Below are positions 12,404 through 23,600 of a DNA stretch of 64,000 bases, piece after piece. Each line of letters begins with the position of its first letter. Positions within the stretch are counted from its first letter, which is position 1. The position numbers and the translations under genes were made by a program. The notes under the pieces are model-generated. The model ran no database searches, was not told where the DNA came from, and saw only the letters and a program-made list of their open reading frames with translations. The DNA is from Onchidella celtica (lineage: Eukaryota > Mollusca > Gastropoda > Systellommatophora > Onchidiidae): positions 39,406,296 to 39,470,295 of the forward strand of contig OZ007573.1 in NCBI GenBank assembly GCA_963931925.1, written 5' to 3'.

Positions 12404-13310
12404 TAGCCGACCCGCGCAAGATATTATCTTGCAAAATCTCCATGTACTAAGCGCAACCGTATATATCTAGATCTAGGCTACATTAAAACGGCATTTGGAT
12501 TCCATGCTATGACTAATAGAACTTACTGTTACACCACAATTTCACACAGAATTATTTTATTTAATTACCCGTTCTACGAACGGTTTCGTTTCTTCGTGCG
12601 GAACCAAACTTCCCCGTTCAATCGGCGCTTCAAAATGGTATCATTTTTCCGGTTCACTCAAAATGGTGAATTAAAATAGAATGACCGAAAAAATCTATTT
12701 TGATAAATTCGGGGACAGGAGTTTTCGTATGTTTTATGTGACGAAAACCTGGGTTATGTAGATAATGTCGACGTCTGTAAAATTTGAAGCGTATGGGCTA
12801 AGTATTAACGGAGGTGTAGGCTAACATAGCCTCCAAAGTTCACTTTTATAACAATAGATAATTTGATCTTTAAAATCTTACTATAATTAAGCTAGAGGGT
12901 GAACCTGTAAGCAGATAAAACTTCGCGACAACGCCATCAAAAATTATGAAACTTGCTGTACTGCATCATTTTTTAACGAAGAGTTACGTGGACACATTCT
13001 TTCTGAACAAAAATCAGTATTTACTATTATTTATATTAAAAAATTCTGAGCCGCAAAAACAGAGACGCATTTTCGACGAGTACCGGTAGAATCAAAAAGT
13101 GTGATCGAAACTTTCATTCCGTGTCTACTCCGCCCTGTCTTCGTTCTTCGCCTTTCCTAAAACTTTCTTCATGTATTTTGCAAGAATCCGTAGTGTGAAA
13201 ATATGTTTATTAGTAAGTATTTGCACTGAACCAAGTTCCGTTATTAACGTGACCTAGATCTAGACTTGGGTTCTAGCAGCCTGTGTCACTGTCAGTGTGT
13301 GTTGTGTAGC
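12404..13310. repeat. Dispersed repeat family B, copy 1
   Basis: It starts with 'actagccgacccgcgcaa'. Its parts recur at 18784-19200, with weaker pieces at 39.0-39.3, 53.7-53.9 and 58.8-59.1 kb. A block near 12595 (gtgcggaaccaaacttcc) also appears inside the MITE at 20080. It has no coding capacity, and the element class is not recognised. Confidence 0.6.
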
Positions 13311-13435
13311 GCACGAATAATGATTGTTGAACGAAGTATAAAATGTGTTCAGGTTGTTTCATGAAGTTACTGTTGCAGCTTTGTCAAGTCTCCTAAGCTT
13401 GGGGAAACTATGAGCACATCTGGCATTAGAGCATC

Positions 13436-13612
13436 TGTCAGGGAGAGAGAGGGAGGGAAGGGGAAATAGACGAGAGGGGTGGGTATTGAGGACAAAGGGG
13501 GGATAGAGAGGAGAGGTAGAGAAGGGACATGGGGGGGGGGAGTGGAGAAAGATGGGATGGATAGGAGAAATTGGCTGGAGGAGGGGGGAGGGAAAGAGGG
13601 CGGAGTTAGGTT
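13436..13612. repeat. G/A-rich tract
   Basis: About 175 bases are almost all purine on the + strand, with many GGG and GGGG runs. The minus-strand open frames here are proline/serine low-complexity products of this bias and not genes. Confidence 0.85.
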
Positions 13613-13619
13613 TATCCCT

Positions 13620-14819
13620 TGGCAAGACCTCATCTAGACCTGCCCAGATTAAATGTCAAAATATGCCTATAGTACCGTTCGTAGAGCGGGCGCTTTAGCC
13701 TGTTAATACAATCACCTCAAAATGCTTATGACTTTTTAAAAAAAATGATTATTCTGTAGACGAGGTGTACGCTTCATGTCGCTTGTGTCACATGCGTGTA
13801 GCATTATTAGACACAAAGTTATTTACATTCAAAGTATGCATAAAACTTGAAAATTCCCCCCCCCCCCCCCCCCCAAAACGGTGGGTTTGACCGTGGAAGC
13901 ATGAATAGAGATAACATATTACTTTCATCGTCGGCTCCGTAACTAGCAACGCTTCTCTGCACATCTTTAACCAAATTAGTAGACCGGAACAGTGGCCACA
14001 AACATGCACTAAAATTAATTGTAAATAATTGTATGGCGCACATGTCATGAGAATGTGTTTCAGAGGATAATTATCATGTCAAATATGCATCAGATGAAAT
14101 ATTATCACGATTTGACGATGATGTCACTATGACCTACCTTGCTGAGGAAAGATTACCATGTTCGTTCCTATGAGCACAAAATATTAATATTGTAAACAAT
14201 TCATTGTGAAATTTTTAAACAGTTTATAGAAGTCATCGCTGCAACCAATAAGTATTATTTAGCTCAAAATCCTACTTGCATCTTCCAGCTGGTTAGGAAG
14301 GGGACAACAGATTTTTTTGTCTTTGCACCAAACCAAACTAAGTGCCGTTATGAATGCGATCTAGATCTAGATATAGGCCTACGGCTGGATGTGATACGAG
14401 GAAATTTTGCAAGATTTATCTTGCCGGAGTGTGCTAGTAAACGTAAAAAATAACGACATATTGTTCCCTGTGAAACAAACGACGATGGAATGTTACGATA
14501 GCAATCCCGCTCTCAGACAGGCCCTATGGGACAACTCAACCACTCACACTTCTACAAGAGCAATGACGTACCACACCAGCACTCAATGCACAATGGCAGC
14601 GGGCAGGGAAGAAACAAATACGATATTGGAAAAGTAAATGCCATTGAGATGGTGATAAACAAGTTTTCAGTATGTAAAAAATAGCACAGTCATGAATAAA
14701 TAAACAAATAGATGAATACATGTGTTCATAATTAATAGGTAAACAAACAATCAAATAAATACTTGCTACACAGACAGAAAGTTGGACAAACAAACACAGA
14801 GAGGGACAGACCGACTCTT
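13620..14819. other. Intergenic, no gene seen
   Basis: It contains a poly-C run (13857-13874) and short ctagatctag motifs (near 14360). I see nothing supported as a gene. Confidence 0.4.
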
Positions 14820-14840
14820 AGATAGATAGATAGATGGATG

Positions 14841-14914
<74 letters not shown>
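14820..14914 (+). repeat. (GATA)n/(GACA)n microsatellite
   Basis: A few gata/gatg units are followed by about 18 perfect gaca units. Confidence 0.95.
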
Positions 14915-15392
14915 GTAGGTAGGTTGGTTGACTGACTGACATACAAAGAAATAAATGAAACGATCAATAACATACTAGATAAAATAATAGATAAATGCAG
15001 GCGGATGAACAGCAGTGACTTTCAAATAAATACTACAACGTGAGTTACAACGATAAGACTAGACATTGGCTTAATCTACTCTTTTCTTAGTCTTAGTCTT
15101 CTCTTTTCCAGCCATCCTCTCTCTTTCTCTTATTTCAATGTTTAGTGAAAATGCAGCCATTGATGGTGTTCTCGTTAAATGCCCAAATAAATTGGTCCAA
15201 TCCGCGATACAGTTAAAAAAGTTCAATATCGCTTCTATAATTATAATTGTGGAGCTATGAGTGAGATTTGTCTAAGAATCTGATTCTGGGATAATATATG
15301 ACCATTACTTCAATCAATCTTAACTCGCTGGCCCGTGAGCTTATATAAATTAGTTCATACGCACAAAACCATATTGTTATTAATTATACACC

Positions 15393-15506
15393 TCTCTCTT
15401 TCTCTCTTTCTTTATTTCTTTTTCTCTCTCTCTGTCTCTCTTTCTCTCTCACTCTCTTTCTCTCTCTCTCTCTCTTTCTCGCTCTCTCTCTTTCTCTCTC
15501 TCTTAG
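15393..15506 (+). repeat. (CT)n microsatellite
   Basis: An imperfect ct/cttt tract of about 110 bases. The open frame across it is a Leu/Ser artefact. Confidence 0.9.
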
Positions 15507-15622
15507 CCACATTTCAACAGTATATTTACACACGTAGTTTTGCGTTATGATTTATGCACTGCTCTCTATTCTCGTGAAATTACATTAATTTTAGGTTTTA
15601 TCTCTGAGTGTGATCATTAATC

Positions 15623-15750
15623 GCCGACCGGCGCTGCACTGTGGCGACGATATGTCTGCTCCACTTGTAACGGGGCTGCAATGACACAAAGGGAAATTTC
15701 CCAAAAATGGGATATAAGAAGTATACAAAATACAAATACAAAAATTTACG
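15623..15750 (+). mobile_element. SINE 3' fragment (copy 3)
   Basis: This matches only the 3' part of the tRNA-SINE family: 'cgccgaccggcgctgc', 'ggctgcaatgacacaaag' and an A-rich tail with tacaaaatacaaa. It is a 5'-truncated copy. Confidence 0.75.
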
Positions 15751-16295
15751 TGCAATTTTAGAATGTCACAAAAATGTCATATTTCTTATCGACTGAAGAT
15801 TCGGGGATCGGGTGGAAGATTTAGGAAATGGGGATAGTTGAACATTGGGGCGGGTTGTCAACTGACGACTGGCAGGAAAGGAGTGGGAGGAGAAGGGGGT
15901 AGAAAACTAAAATGACGATTGGGTGGTGGGCCTGAGATGGTTGGGGATTTGAGGGAGTATGGTAGGATGGGATCACTTTCAATACACAACTCACTGATCA
16001 TTCAATTCAGTGATCACATGAAGCCTGAGACAGAGGCATAAATTTTGGAAAATTGGCACGGCGCACTCAAATCGTTATCATCTAGTAGCGTTAACGTTGG
16101 CACGTGCTTTGGGGGTGGGGGTGGGGGGGGGGGGCGCCATTTCAGTAACAGTTACGTTGTCGCAGTAATAAAGTACAAGTAAGTAATAATATAAAAATGT
16201 TTCTTTTATTTAACCCCCCCAAAAATGATTACATATTTTGTTTCTGCTATTTTCATTACTGTGGTAAACAGTCAGCAGGACCGTTTTTTGGATAC

Positions 16296-16641
16296 CAGGG
16301 CTGAATTAACAATTAAGCAAAGTAAGCACGTGTTTAAGGCATCAAGGGAGGGGGGAGCAGCACAGAAATGTTTCATTGCCGGATTTACCATGGACCATAA
16401 TAGTGCAAAATTTCAAATGGTGCAGCTGAACCAGGATCCACAAAAGTTTTCAAATAAAAATAAAGTGGAAGTATACAAAAATAAGCATAATTTTCCACTT
16501 TACTGTAAATTTGAAATGAAATTTTATTTTATGATTTATTATTGTTTATATATATTATATTGAATTACCTAATATACAGTGTATGGGGGCATCAAAATCT
16601 TTTACGTGCTTAGGGTCCCTAAAAGTCTTAATCCGGCCCTG
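16296..16641. mobile_element. hAT-type MITE, CAGGGC family (copy 1)
   Basis: The terminal inverted repeat is CAGGGCTGAATTAA on the left. The right end reads as CAGGGCCGGATTAA in reverse complement. The interior matches the copy at 37695-38020 ('taagcacgtg', 'cacagaaat', 'gtccagctcaacca'-like blocks). hAT elements have such CAGGG ends and 8-bp duplications. The flanking octamers here (ttggatac and ttgcgtga) match poorly. Confidence 0.7.
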
Positions 16642-16789
16642 TTGCGTGAATTGAGTTTAAAAATTGCTATGGACACAATTCTTAGGATGCTACATTTTCA
16701 TGTGCCCCGGACGACATCAACTGGAAAGCACTCATTTCTCTCTATTTCCAAAACAACAGAAATTTGAAATATGCTTGCTACCCACGCCC

Positions 16790-17446
16790 ACTTTCAGCTC
16801 CCAGCAAAGTGTTTGGCCCCTGCCATGATATTATAACCCAAACACGATAATAAACATCTTCAGTTCACTTCAGAGTACTTGACCACTGCCATGCCACTAT
16901 AACCAAACACAATCATCAAGACTTTCATTCTCTTTAACTCATTCCTTGCCACGACTCTTCTGGGTATGGACGGGAACTCTCAACTCTTTCCAGTTTGAAA
17001 TTTAGACGCAGTTCAAAGATGTTTTTTTCTCTTACACAGTACAAACACAAGACATAATACCGAAGACATTACATTAAAGGAAAATCAGTGAACCGGGATA
17101 GGATTTGGTATTTCGAGAAGTTGGCTTAGATATTAGTGTTGGAAAATCGGTGTCCACTTGAGCGGAATATTCGGCTTTCCGTACCGAAGCGAAAATCTGC
17201 GAGCCGAATAATGAATTCGGCTTACCGTAGCGAATGAGTTAAAGAACTTGACCGCTGCCATGCCACTATAACTTTACACAACAATAAGGACTTTCAGTGC
17301 GCATCAAAGTACTTAGTCACTGCCATGCTATTAAAAACTGACGCAATAATAAAGGAATGCATTGCGCATTAAAGTACTCGGCCACTGCCATGCCACTGTA
17401 ACCCAACATAATAACAAAAGAAGAAGAAGAAGGAAAAAAAACTTCA
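16790..17446 (-). repeat. Degenerate tandem copies of the ZIP gene 3' end
   Basis: Five units, starting near 16800, 16875, 17245, 17300 and 17366, resemble the last about 35 coding bases of the ZIP transporter plus 3' flank. The recurrent core in + orientation is 'gtacttgnccactgccatgccact', followed by 'ataacc' and an 'acaataataa'-like tail. Unit length is about 60-85 bases. The block is split by the TTAA MITE at 16938-17238. The real coding copy is at 17450-17490. Confidence 0.75.
16938..17238. mobile_element. TTAA-flanked MITE
   Basis: TTAA at 16934-16937 and 17239-17242 brackets a 301-bp segment with inverted ends CTCATTC and GAATGAG. TTAA duplications are typical of piggyBac and Kolobok transposons. 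The insert splits the array of duplicated ZIP 3' ends. Confidence 0.7.
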
Positions 17447-17661
17447 GTCCGCATCAAGGTACTTGGCCAGTGCCATGCCACTAAAACCTATTGCCACGAT
17501 GATGACCTTCACCACTCCGCCGTTGTTCATGAGTTCTTCGTGCAACATTTCAAACATTGTAATGTACAAAAATGTCCCAGTGGCCACAGCCTGGAGGATC
17601 CAACTGCTCAGTTCTTCGGCCAGCACGTTGATGTTTCCAGATGTCAATATCATCCCAAGAC
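17444..17661 (-). CDS. SLC39A1-like: ZIP transporter exon 6 (C-terminal TMs, stop)
   Basis: It follows acceptor attgttttccag and completes the Gly codon begun in exon 5. It ends KYLDAD followed by TGA. It lies 12.6 kb from exon 5 because of the transposon-filled intron 5. Confidence 0.92.
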
Positions 17662-20559
17662 CTGGAAAACAATCAGCATAATATTAGTGATCTTTATTGC
17701 GATTGTCCACAGCATCCACTCCGCTCCGCGTTTTTGTTTTGTTTTGTTTTATTTTACGCGACGGAAAATGGCATGAGAAAGTAAAACACTCTTTGCCTTT
17801 GTATACTTGTCCACAGCATCCGTTCCGCTCCGCTCCTCGTCGATTTAGAGGCAAAGAGAGTTTTCATTTTCCGTAAAAATAGCGGAGTGGGTGCTGTGGA
17901 CAAGACTACTTAGTGTAGATACAAGCAAACTACCCCGCATGTGAGCGAAAAAAAAAAAAGGCAGCGGATGAATCCAACTTTTTAAATCTTCTCCCCCTTC
18001 ACTGCTATAAGTTTTTCCCCGTTGTATGCTGAACAGCGCACTTTCACTATAGAATTTAGGACTGTACGTCAAAAGCGCATTGACACTACCAGTTTTAGGA
18101 CGTACAGTGGTACGTCAACAGCGCACTGGCACGATAGATTTTAGGACGTACGGTAAACGTCAACAGTGTTGTGAAAGTATATTAAAAAGGCGGATCGAGG
18201 TGACGATGTTTCCCCCTATTCAGATTAATGAAACTGGTAAGTATCAAACTGTTAATGTCGCTGTCCTGTGTCTTCTCATACTGCCCACGTAAACAAGTAA
18301 GCTATATAACTTGCATCTATCAGCCAAGTTTATTATTTATTTTTTTGGTCCATGTGTAGTTTCGGAACCTTCTCGCTAAACACATTTGTGGGCTTAGCTC
18401 TATTATTTTACATGTAGTAAGATCATATTTGAAAAGTTCTAAGATTCCTCCAAAGTTTGCTGGTGCTTAAAACTTGATCCACACTTTTCTCTGTTCATCC
18501 TCAAACTTGCACATCAATAATGACGGAATTTAGGTGCGTTTGTTGCTTATTTGTGCTTTCTAAGTTATTAAGTCACACAACAACAATACTCATAGAGTAA
18601 GGAATAAGAGCCACACATATAAAACAAGAAAAATGATGGTTGTACTGGGTAAAATCTGAAGAGTAAAGATAAATGTAAAATCCACATAACTTAAAATAAA
18701 TGGAATTCCCAACGAAACATCACCGCGATCTCTATTCTATACAGTTCAGCCATACTGGCTATACGTGGGTTACATAAATATACTAGCCGACCCGCGCAAA
18801 ATAAATCTTGCAGATTCTTATCCCAACCATTGCCTAGATCGAGGCTACATTAAAAGCAGCATTTGGATTCTGTGCAATGGCTGATAGAATTTACGTAGAA
18901 ATACACAGACATGACTACGCTGATTTTCGACCACCAATGTGGAAAGTGAGGTCAGGGATGCAATTTCGGGTCACACCTTTCGGTTCTATGACATGAAAAT
19001 GCGTCTCTGTTTTTATGGCTAAACAATTTTTTAATATAAATAATAGTAAAGGTTGAATTTTTCTTCAAAATGAATGTGTCCGCGTGACTCTTCGTCGGAA
19101 ATTGATGCATTAGACGGGAAATTTTAGCTGCCTACAGATTCAACCTCCAGCTCAATTATGATAAGATTCTAAGTTAAGCTAGGAGATGGCCAGAAGACCT
19201 CTTTACTGATTATTTTATCATAGTCGTTGATATATGGTTAAGTCTACAATGGCAGATTGGAAACACTTATTCTTGCAACTTTCGTGTGTTCAATGATTTA
19301 GAAAGAACACAGTAATCATGTTATGCCTATTTTTGACAGTTAAGAGAAACGCTGGAAGATTTCGCATCTCATCTCCATACTCATTTTGGTTTCTGAGGAG
19401 GGTAACAGTGTAGGAGCCCGACAAAATGAGGTACTTCGCGCATTTTGGTAGTAAGGAGACACTGGTCTCACCACAGGTTATTCGAAACCCTTTCATTTGG
19501 TTAAAAAAAATATTGCTGTAATTTAATTAGCAGAGAAGATCTGGCCTCTCAAAGACAGGAAGTGACAAAGTGACAGAACCACAGTTTTAAGAAAAACGAT
19601 TTTGACGTTTCAGCTTTTCACCAAAATTATTAATCGTGACTCAATTCAAAGTCAACTGTGAGGCATTTACCCTTCTCAAACAGAATTGACATTTGAAAAA
19701 TGAATAATACAGAGGCTAAACTGTTCAAAAATACTGAAAACACAAAACCGATAAAACTGGCCTTATGATGCCTTTCAATGATTTTCTCGAATCGGGTAGT
19801 GCCGAAATGTGCCTCACTTAGTGGGGCGGAGAAACACCATGACATTCCTAGAACAATAAGCCATATCTTAAACTGGCGCCAAGTCGCGCCACACCACAGA
19901 CTAATAAATTAACCAGACTGGAAACACGAGCTTCGGGCTCTGTCGTTTTTTGCGGAATTTCCCGAGCGACGACTGTATAACCAACATGGCCGCCGCTTGG
20001 GAAATTCCGATTCTAGTTCTATCTGCAGTAGAAATTTCTTTTCATTTGTCAAGATTGGTTGTACATGTATTAATTTCTTGGTGCGGAACCAAACTTCCGC
20101 GTTCAGTAGGCGCGTCAAAATGGTGTCATTCAAAACTGTAGCTATGCTGAAGCGTCGGTCGCTACCTTAAACCTAATATGGCGGATGGTTCATGACCTTT
20201 CGCTGTTTTGTGACGTCACACAATGGGATCATCCAGTCCGGTTAATTTATTAGTCTGTGCGCCACACCGGCTCTCTGAGTCGGACGTATATATGTTACAG
20301 TAAGAAAAGGTATCTAGGGAATACGAGTAATCACTGAATATTTCAGTGAATACGCGTAATCCCTGTTTCACTCGGAGATTTCAGGTAATCACTGAAATAA
20401 TCAGGAATTACGTGAAATCCCTGAAAAATGGTCCCAGTAGTTACGTGTAATCCCTGATCACACTTGCACACAATGCAAACATTGACAGGCATGTATAGTA
20501 TAACAATTTTATTGCTTAAATAGTTCGGTAAAAGATACACACACTCTCTCTCTCTCACC

Positions 20560-20602
<43 letters not shown>

Positions 20603-23600
20603 GCTCCACGATATAAAAATAAGCATTAAAAAAAACTAAAAAACGGCAGACACCATCGACGTTGTCACATTACATAGTTAAACTTGTTATGCCAAGCCCA
20701 CATGCCAGCCAATGAAAACGACCGTTATAAGAGCCAGCAACCAATGGGATTCCACGAAAGGTGGAAGTAGACGCCATTTTTTTCCCCTCACAAACTATCA
20801 CAACACATCACAGAGTAATACTACTGCCTTACAGTTAAAGTTACTTAAAGTCGCGATTTTGACGCAAACAGAGGACATAATGGTCCTCAGATGTGCCTGG
20901 GGTCAGTGTAAGACTGACGTCAGGTATCCTGACAGGGAGCCTGGGGTAAAACTTCATAGATTTCCCGGGCCGAAACGGGAAAGGCTGCGATGCCTGCGCT
21001 GGGTCAAAGCCTGCTGTCGGCCTCACGAACAGTTAAACATCAGCAAGATTGACACAAACAAGGCCGTGTGTTCTAAGGTAAGCAAAATCCCTTTGCATTT
21101 CTCTCATTTACCATTGAAATATATCTGTAGGCCTAGTGCCATGACACTGAGTGACTGGCACTGCCTGTAGTCCAGCTGTGGCCATTATCTGATATGATGT
21201 GTGTGTGTTGCCTATGCACTGTTTCACTGTATTATGTGTAGACTTCGACAGGAGATCTAGACTAGGCTAAAAGTACTAGACTAGCCTTGATCTGATCTAG
21301 AGTTTAGATCTAGTCTAGGTGCTAGACTACCAGAGTCTATACCAGGTTTTCGAATACTGTTATCTGTTTCAGTGTTATTCTAGACTAGTTTAGTCGAGTT
21401 TTGACTGCGTGTACCGGACTCAATCTAATCGGATGACATTCATGGGCCTGGACTATCTGTCTATCTCGCACTTTACCGACATTGTTAATGAGCCTGTTAC
21501 AGTGTCTATGACTGTAATCTTTCGACTACTTGTACTGATATGTAATAAATGCTTTTGTTTGAGTTTGAATCATGGCATAAACAATTCTGCCGATGCACCC
21601 TTAGTATAAATAACTACAGTTACTTTTAGTTTCCAAGAAAAATTCAAACTGCATATCAACAGTCCGGACCAGGGCAAAAATAACTTATGATGTGACCACC
21701 AAGATCGACTGATAAATTTAATTGGTAATTTTTTTTACATGATGTAAATCTATTATCCAGTGCCAGCGATACTGTGGGACAATTTTATGACTTCCTCTTC
21801 TTTCGTTCTCCCAGTACAGCATTTTGTTGGTGGAAATGGTCCAACAGAGGATTATCCTGACCCGCTGCCGGCAGACCCATACAAGTCTACCCAACCTCCC
21901 AAGCCAGTGAGGAAGGCGAGGAGAAGTCTACACCCACCAGCCACCTCAAGTTTGGAATCGGGTGGTAAAGATAGGTAAAATATCTTATTGCTAGTAAATG
22001 TAGATCTATGATGGAGAAAACTCACAAATTTTCCCTCATGCTTTATAATGAACTGATTTCATAATATATATTAATGAAACTGTGGCTATTTTGCATTAAA
22101 TATTTAATAAAATAATACCAGGCAGTATGTAGTCTAACTATTGTAACTGCAGCAAACATATCACCAGTATCACAAATAGAAGTGTGAAATGTTTCATAAT
22201 TATTGGCAATAAACTTTTTCCATGAGAGTTGTTTTCCTCACTTTGTTGTACCAGTACTAGACAGCATTCATCAGTGATGACACAATTATTTAATCACAAA
22301 ACAAAAAAATAAGCCAGAAACATGAATTTTAGTTTTGGGCATATTTTATTTGTGACTTTTACATCTGCAAATGAAAATCAACCAATGGCTGAGATAACAT
22401 GGCAAAGTTAACCTATTTTGTTAATATTTCAGCTGTCAGCCCTTACAAGAGTTAGATCTACAACAAAGTACGTTTGAGAATACAGTTACCGAGGAAGAAA
22501 ATGGATTCAGAAGCTGTACTACACAAACGGATGAGAAATGTAAGTTTACAGAGCTTTCAGACTGTGCTCACGAACCAAGACCCCAAGGGTGATACAATAC
22601 CCACATTCACCCTTCCTATATATACCTGCATATTTTATTAACTCTTTATGCCCGGAGGGGTTTTTCAGTTTGACCGAGCCCTGCTTTTAGGGTCTCATTT
22701 TTCCAGTAGGGTCAAGTCGCAAAAACATGCATAACTTCATATTTCTAATAAAGCTATTGTAAAAATGGATATCAATTTCAGGGCTGAACTGCTTACAATA
22801 AAGGACATAATACAAAAAAATGATAATGACCAAAACTGGTCAATACATGTCAGACTTACCAAAGAATCTCACAATTTCAAGATGTTATAATCCAATACAC
22901 ATGAAAAGTTTGTGCAGAAATGTCATGAAAAGGAGGGACAGCGCATTCTGGTAATGAGAACCTCTGTACAGGCATACATCCACAGTCAACTAAGTTTACA
23001 GTCCACTATATAACTCCCATGTTTTTTTTTACTATAGAAAAAATCAGCTGGTTGCTAAAAAATGCTTTACAAGACACTCAAGTCACATGCCAAAGTGTAA
23101 ATAGGAAGCTACAGGAAGTTTCAAATGCATTTTCGACCACGCTTGCCGCAAATACGATCAGTGTCGTAAAATAATAGAATGTCGCAAAGAAATAATGACT
23201 CTATTCTATGAAGAGTTAAGGCACACCAGCACAAGCACACATACAAAGGTCAAACGGTAACGAGAGACAAGATCATATACCGGTGACAGTAAGAGTAATG
23301 ATGACACCCCCCAGAAGGAGATACAGGTCAAGCCAAATAGCCTATGCACTGAAAAGAAACTGAAATTATGGAGAAGTTGCATTTTTCTGGTTTGATATAT
23401 AGGCCAGGGCATAGTTCTTGTAAAATGTTGCAAGCCTTTTTAAAAGGTCTTGCATGAATGGAATGTCAGGAAAAATTCGTTCAACATGAGTATCCTTCTG
23501 GGTAAAAACAATAAAATCACAGAAGTTCTGTCCAGTTATCATTAGCTGACCTTGGACCTGAGCATAGTACTCATGTGAAGTTTGCAGAGACTTACTCTGA

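Noticed and set aside
13359-13633. Proline/serine-rich minus-strand open frames
   Set aside because: They coincide exactly with a purine-rich tract and exist in two frames at once.
20712-20879. Upstream in-frame ATG as the transposase start
   Set aside because: It would add 56 residues of no THAP character before a domain that normally starts within a few residues of Met.
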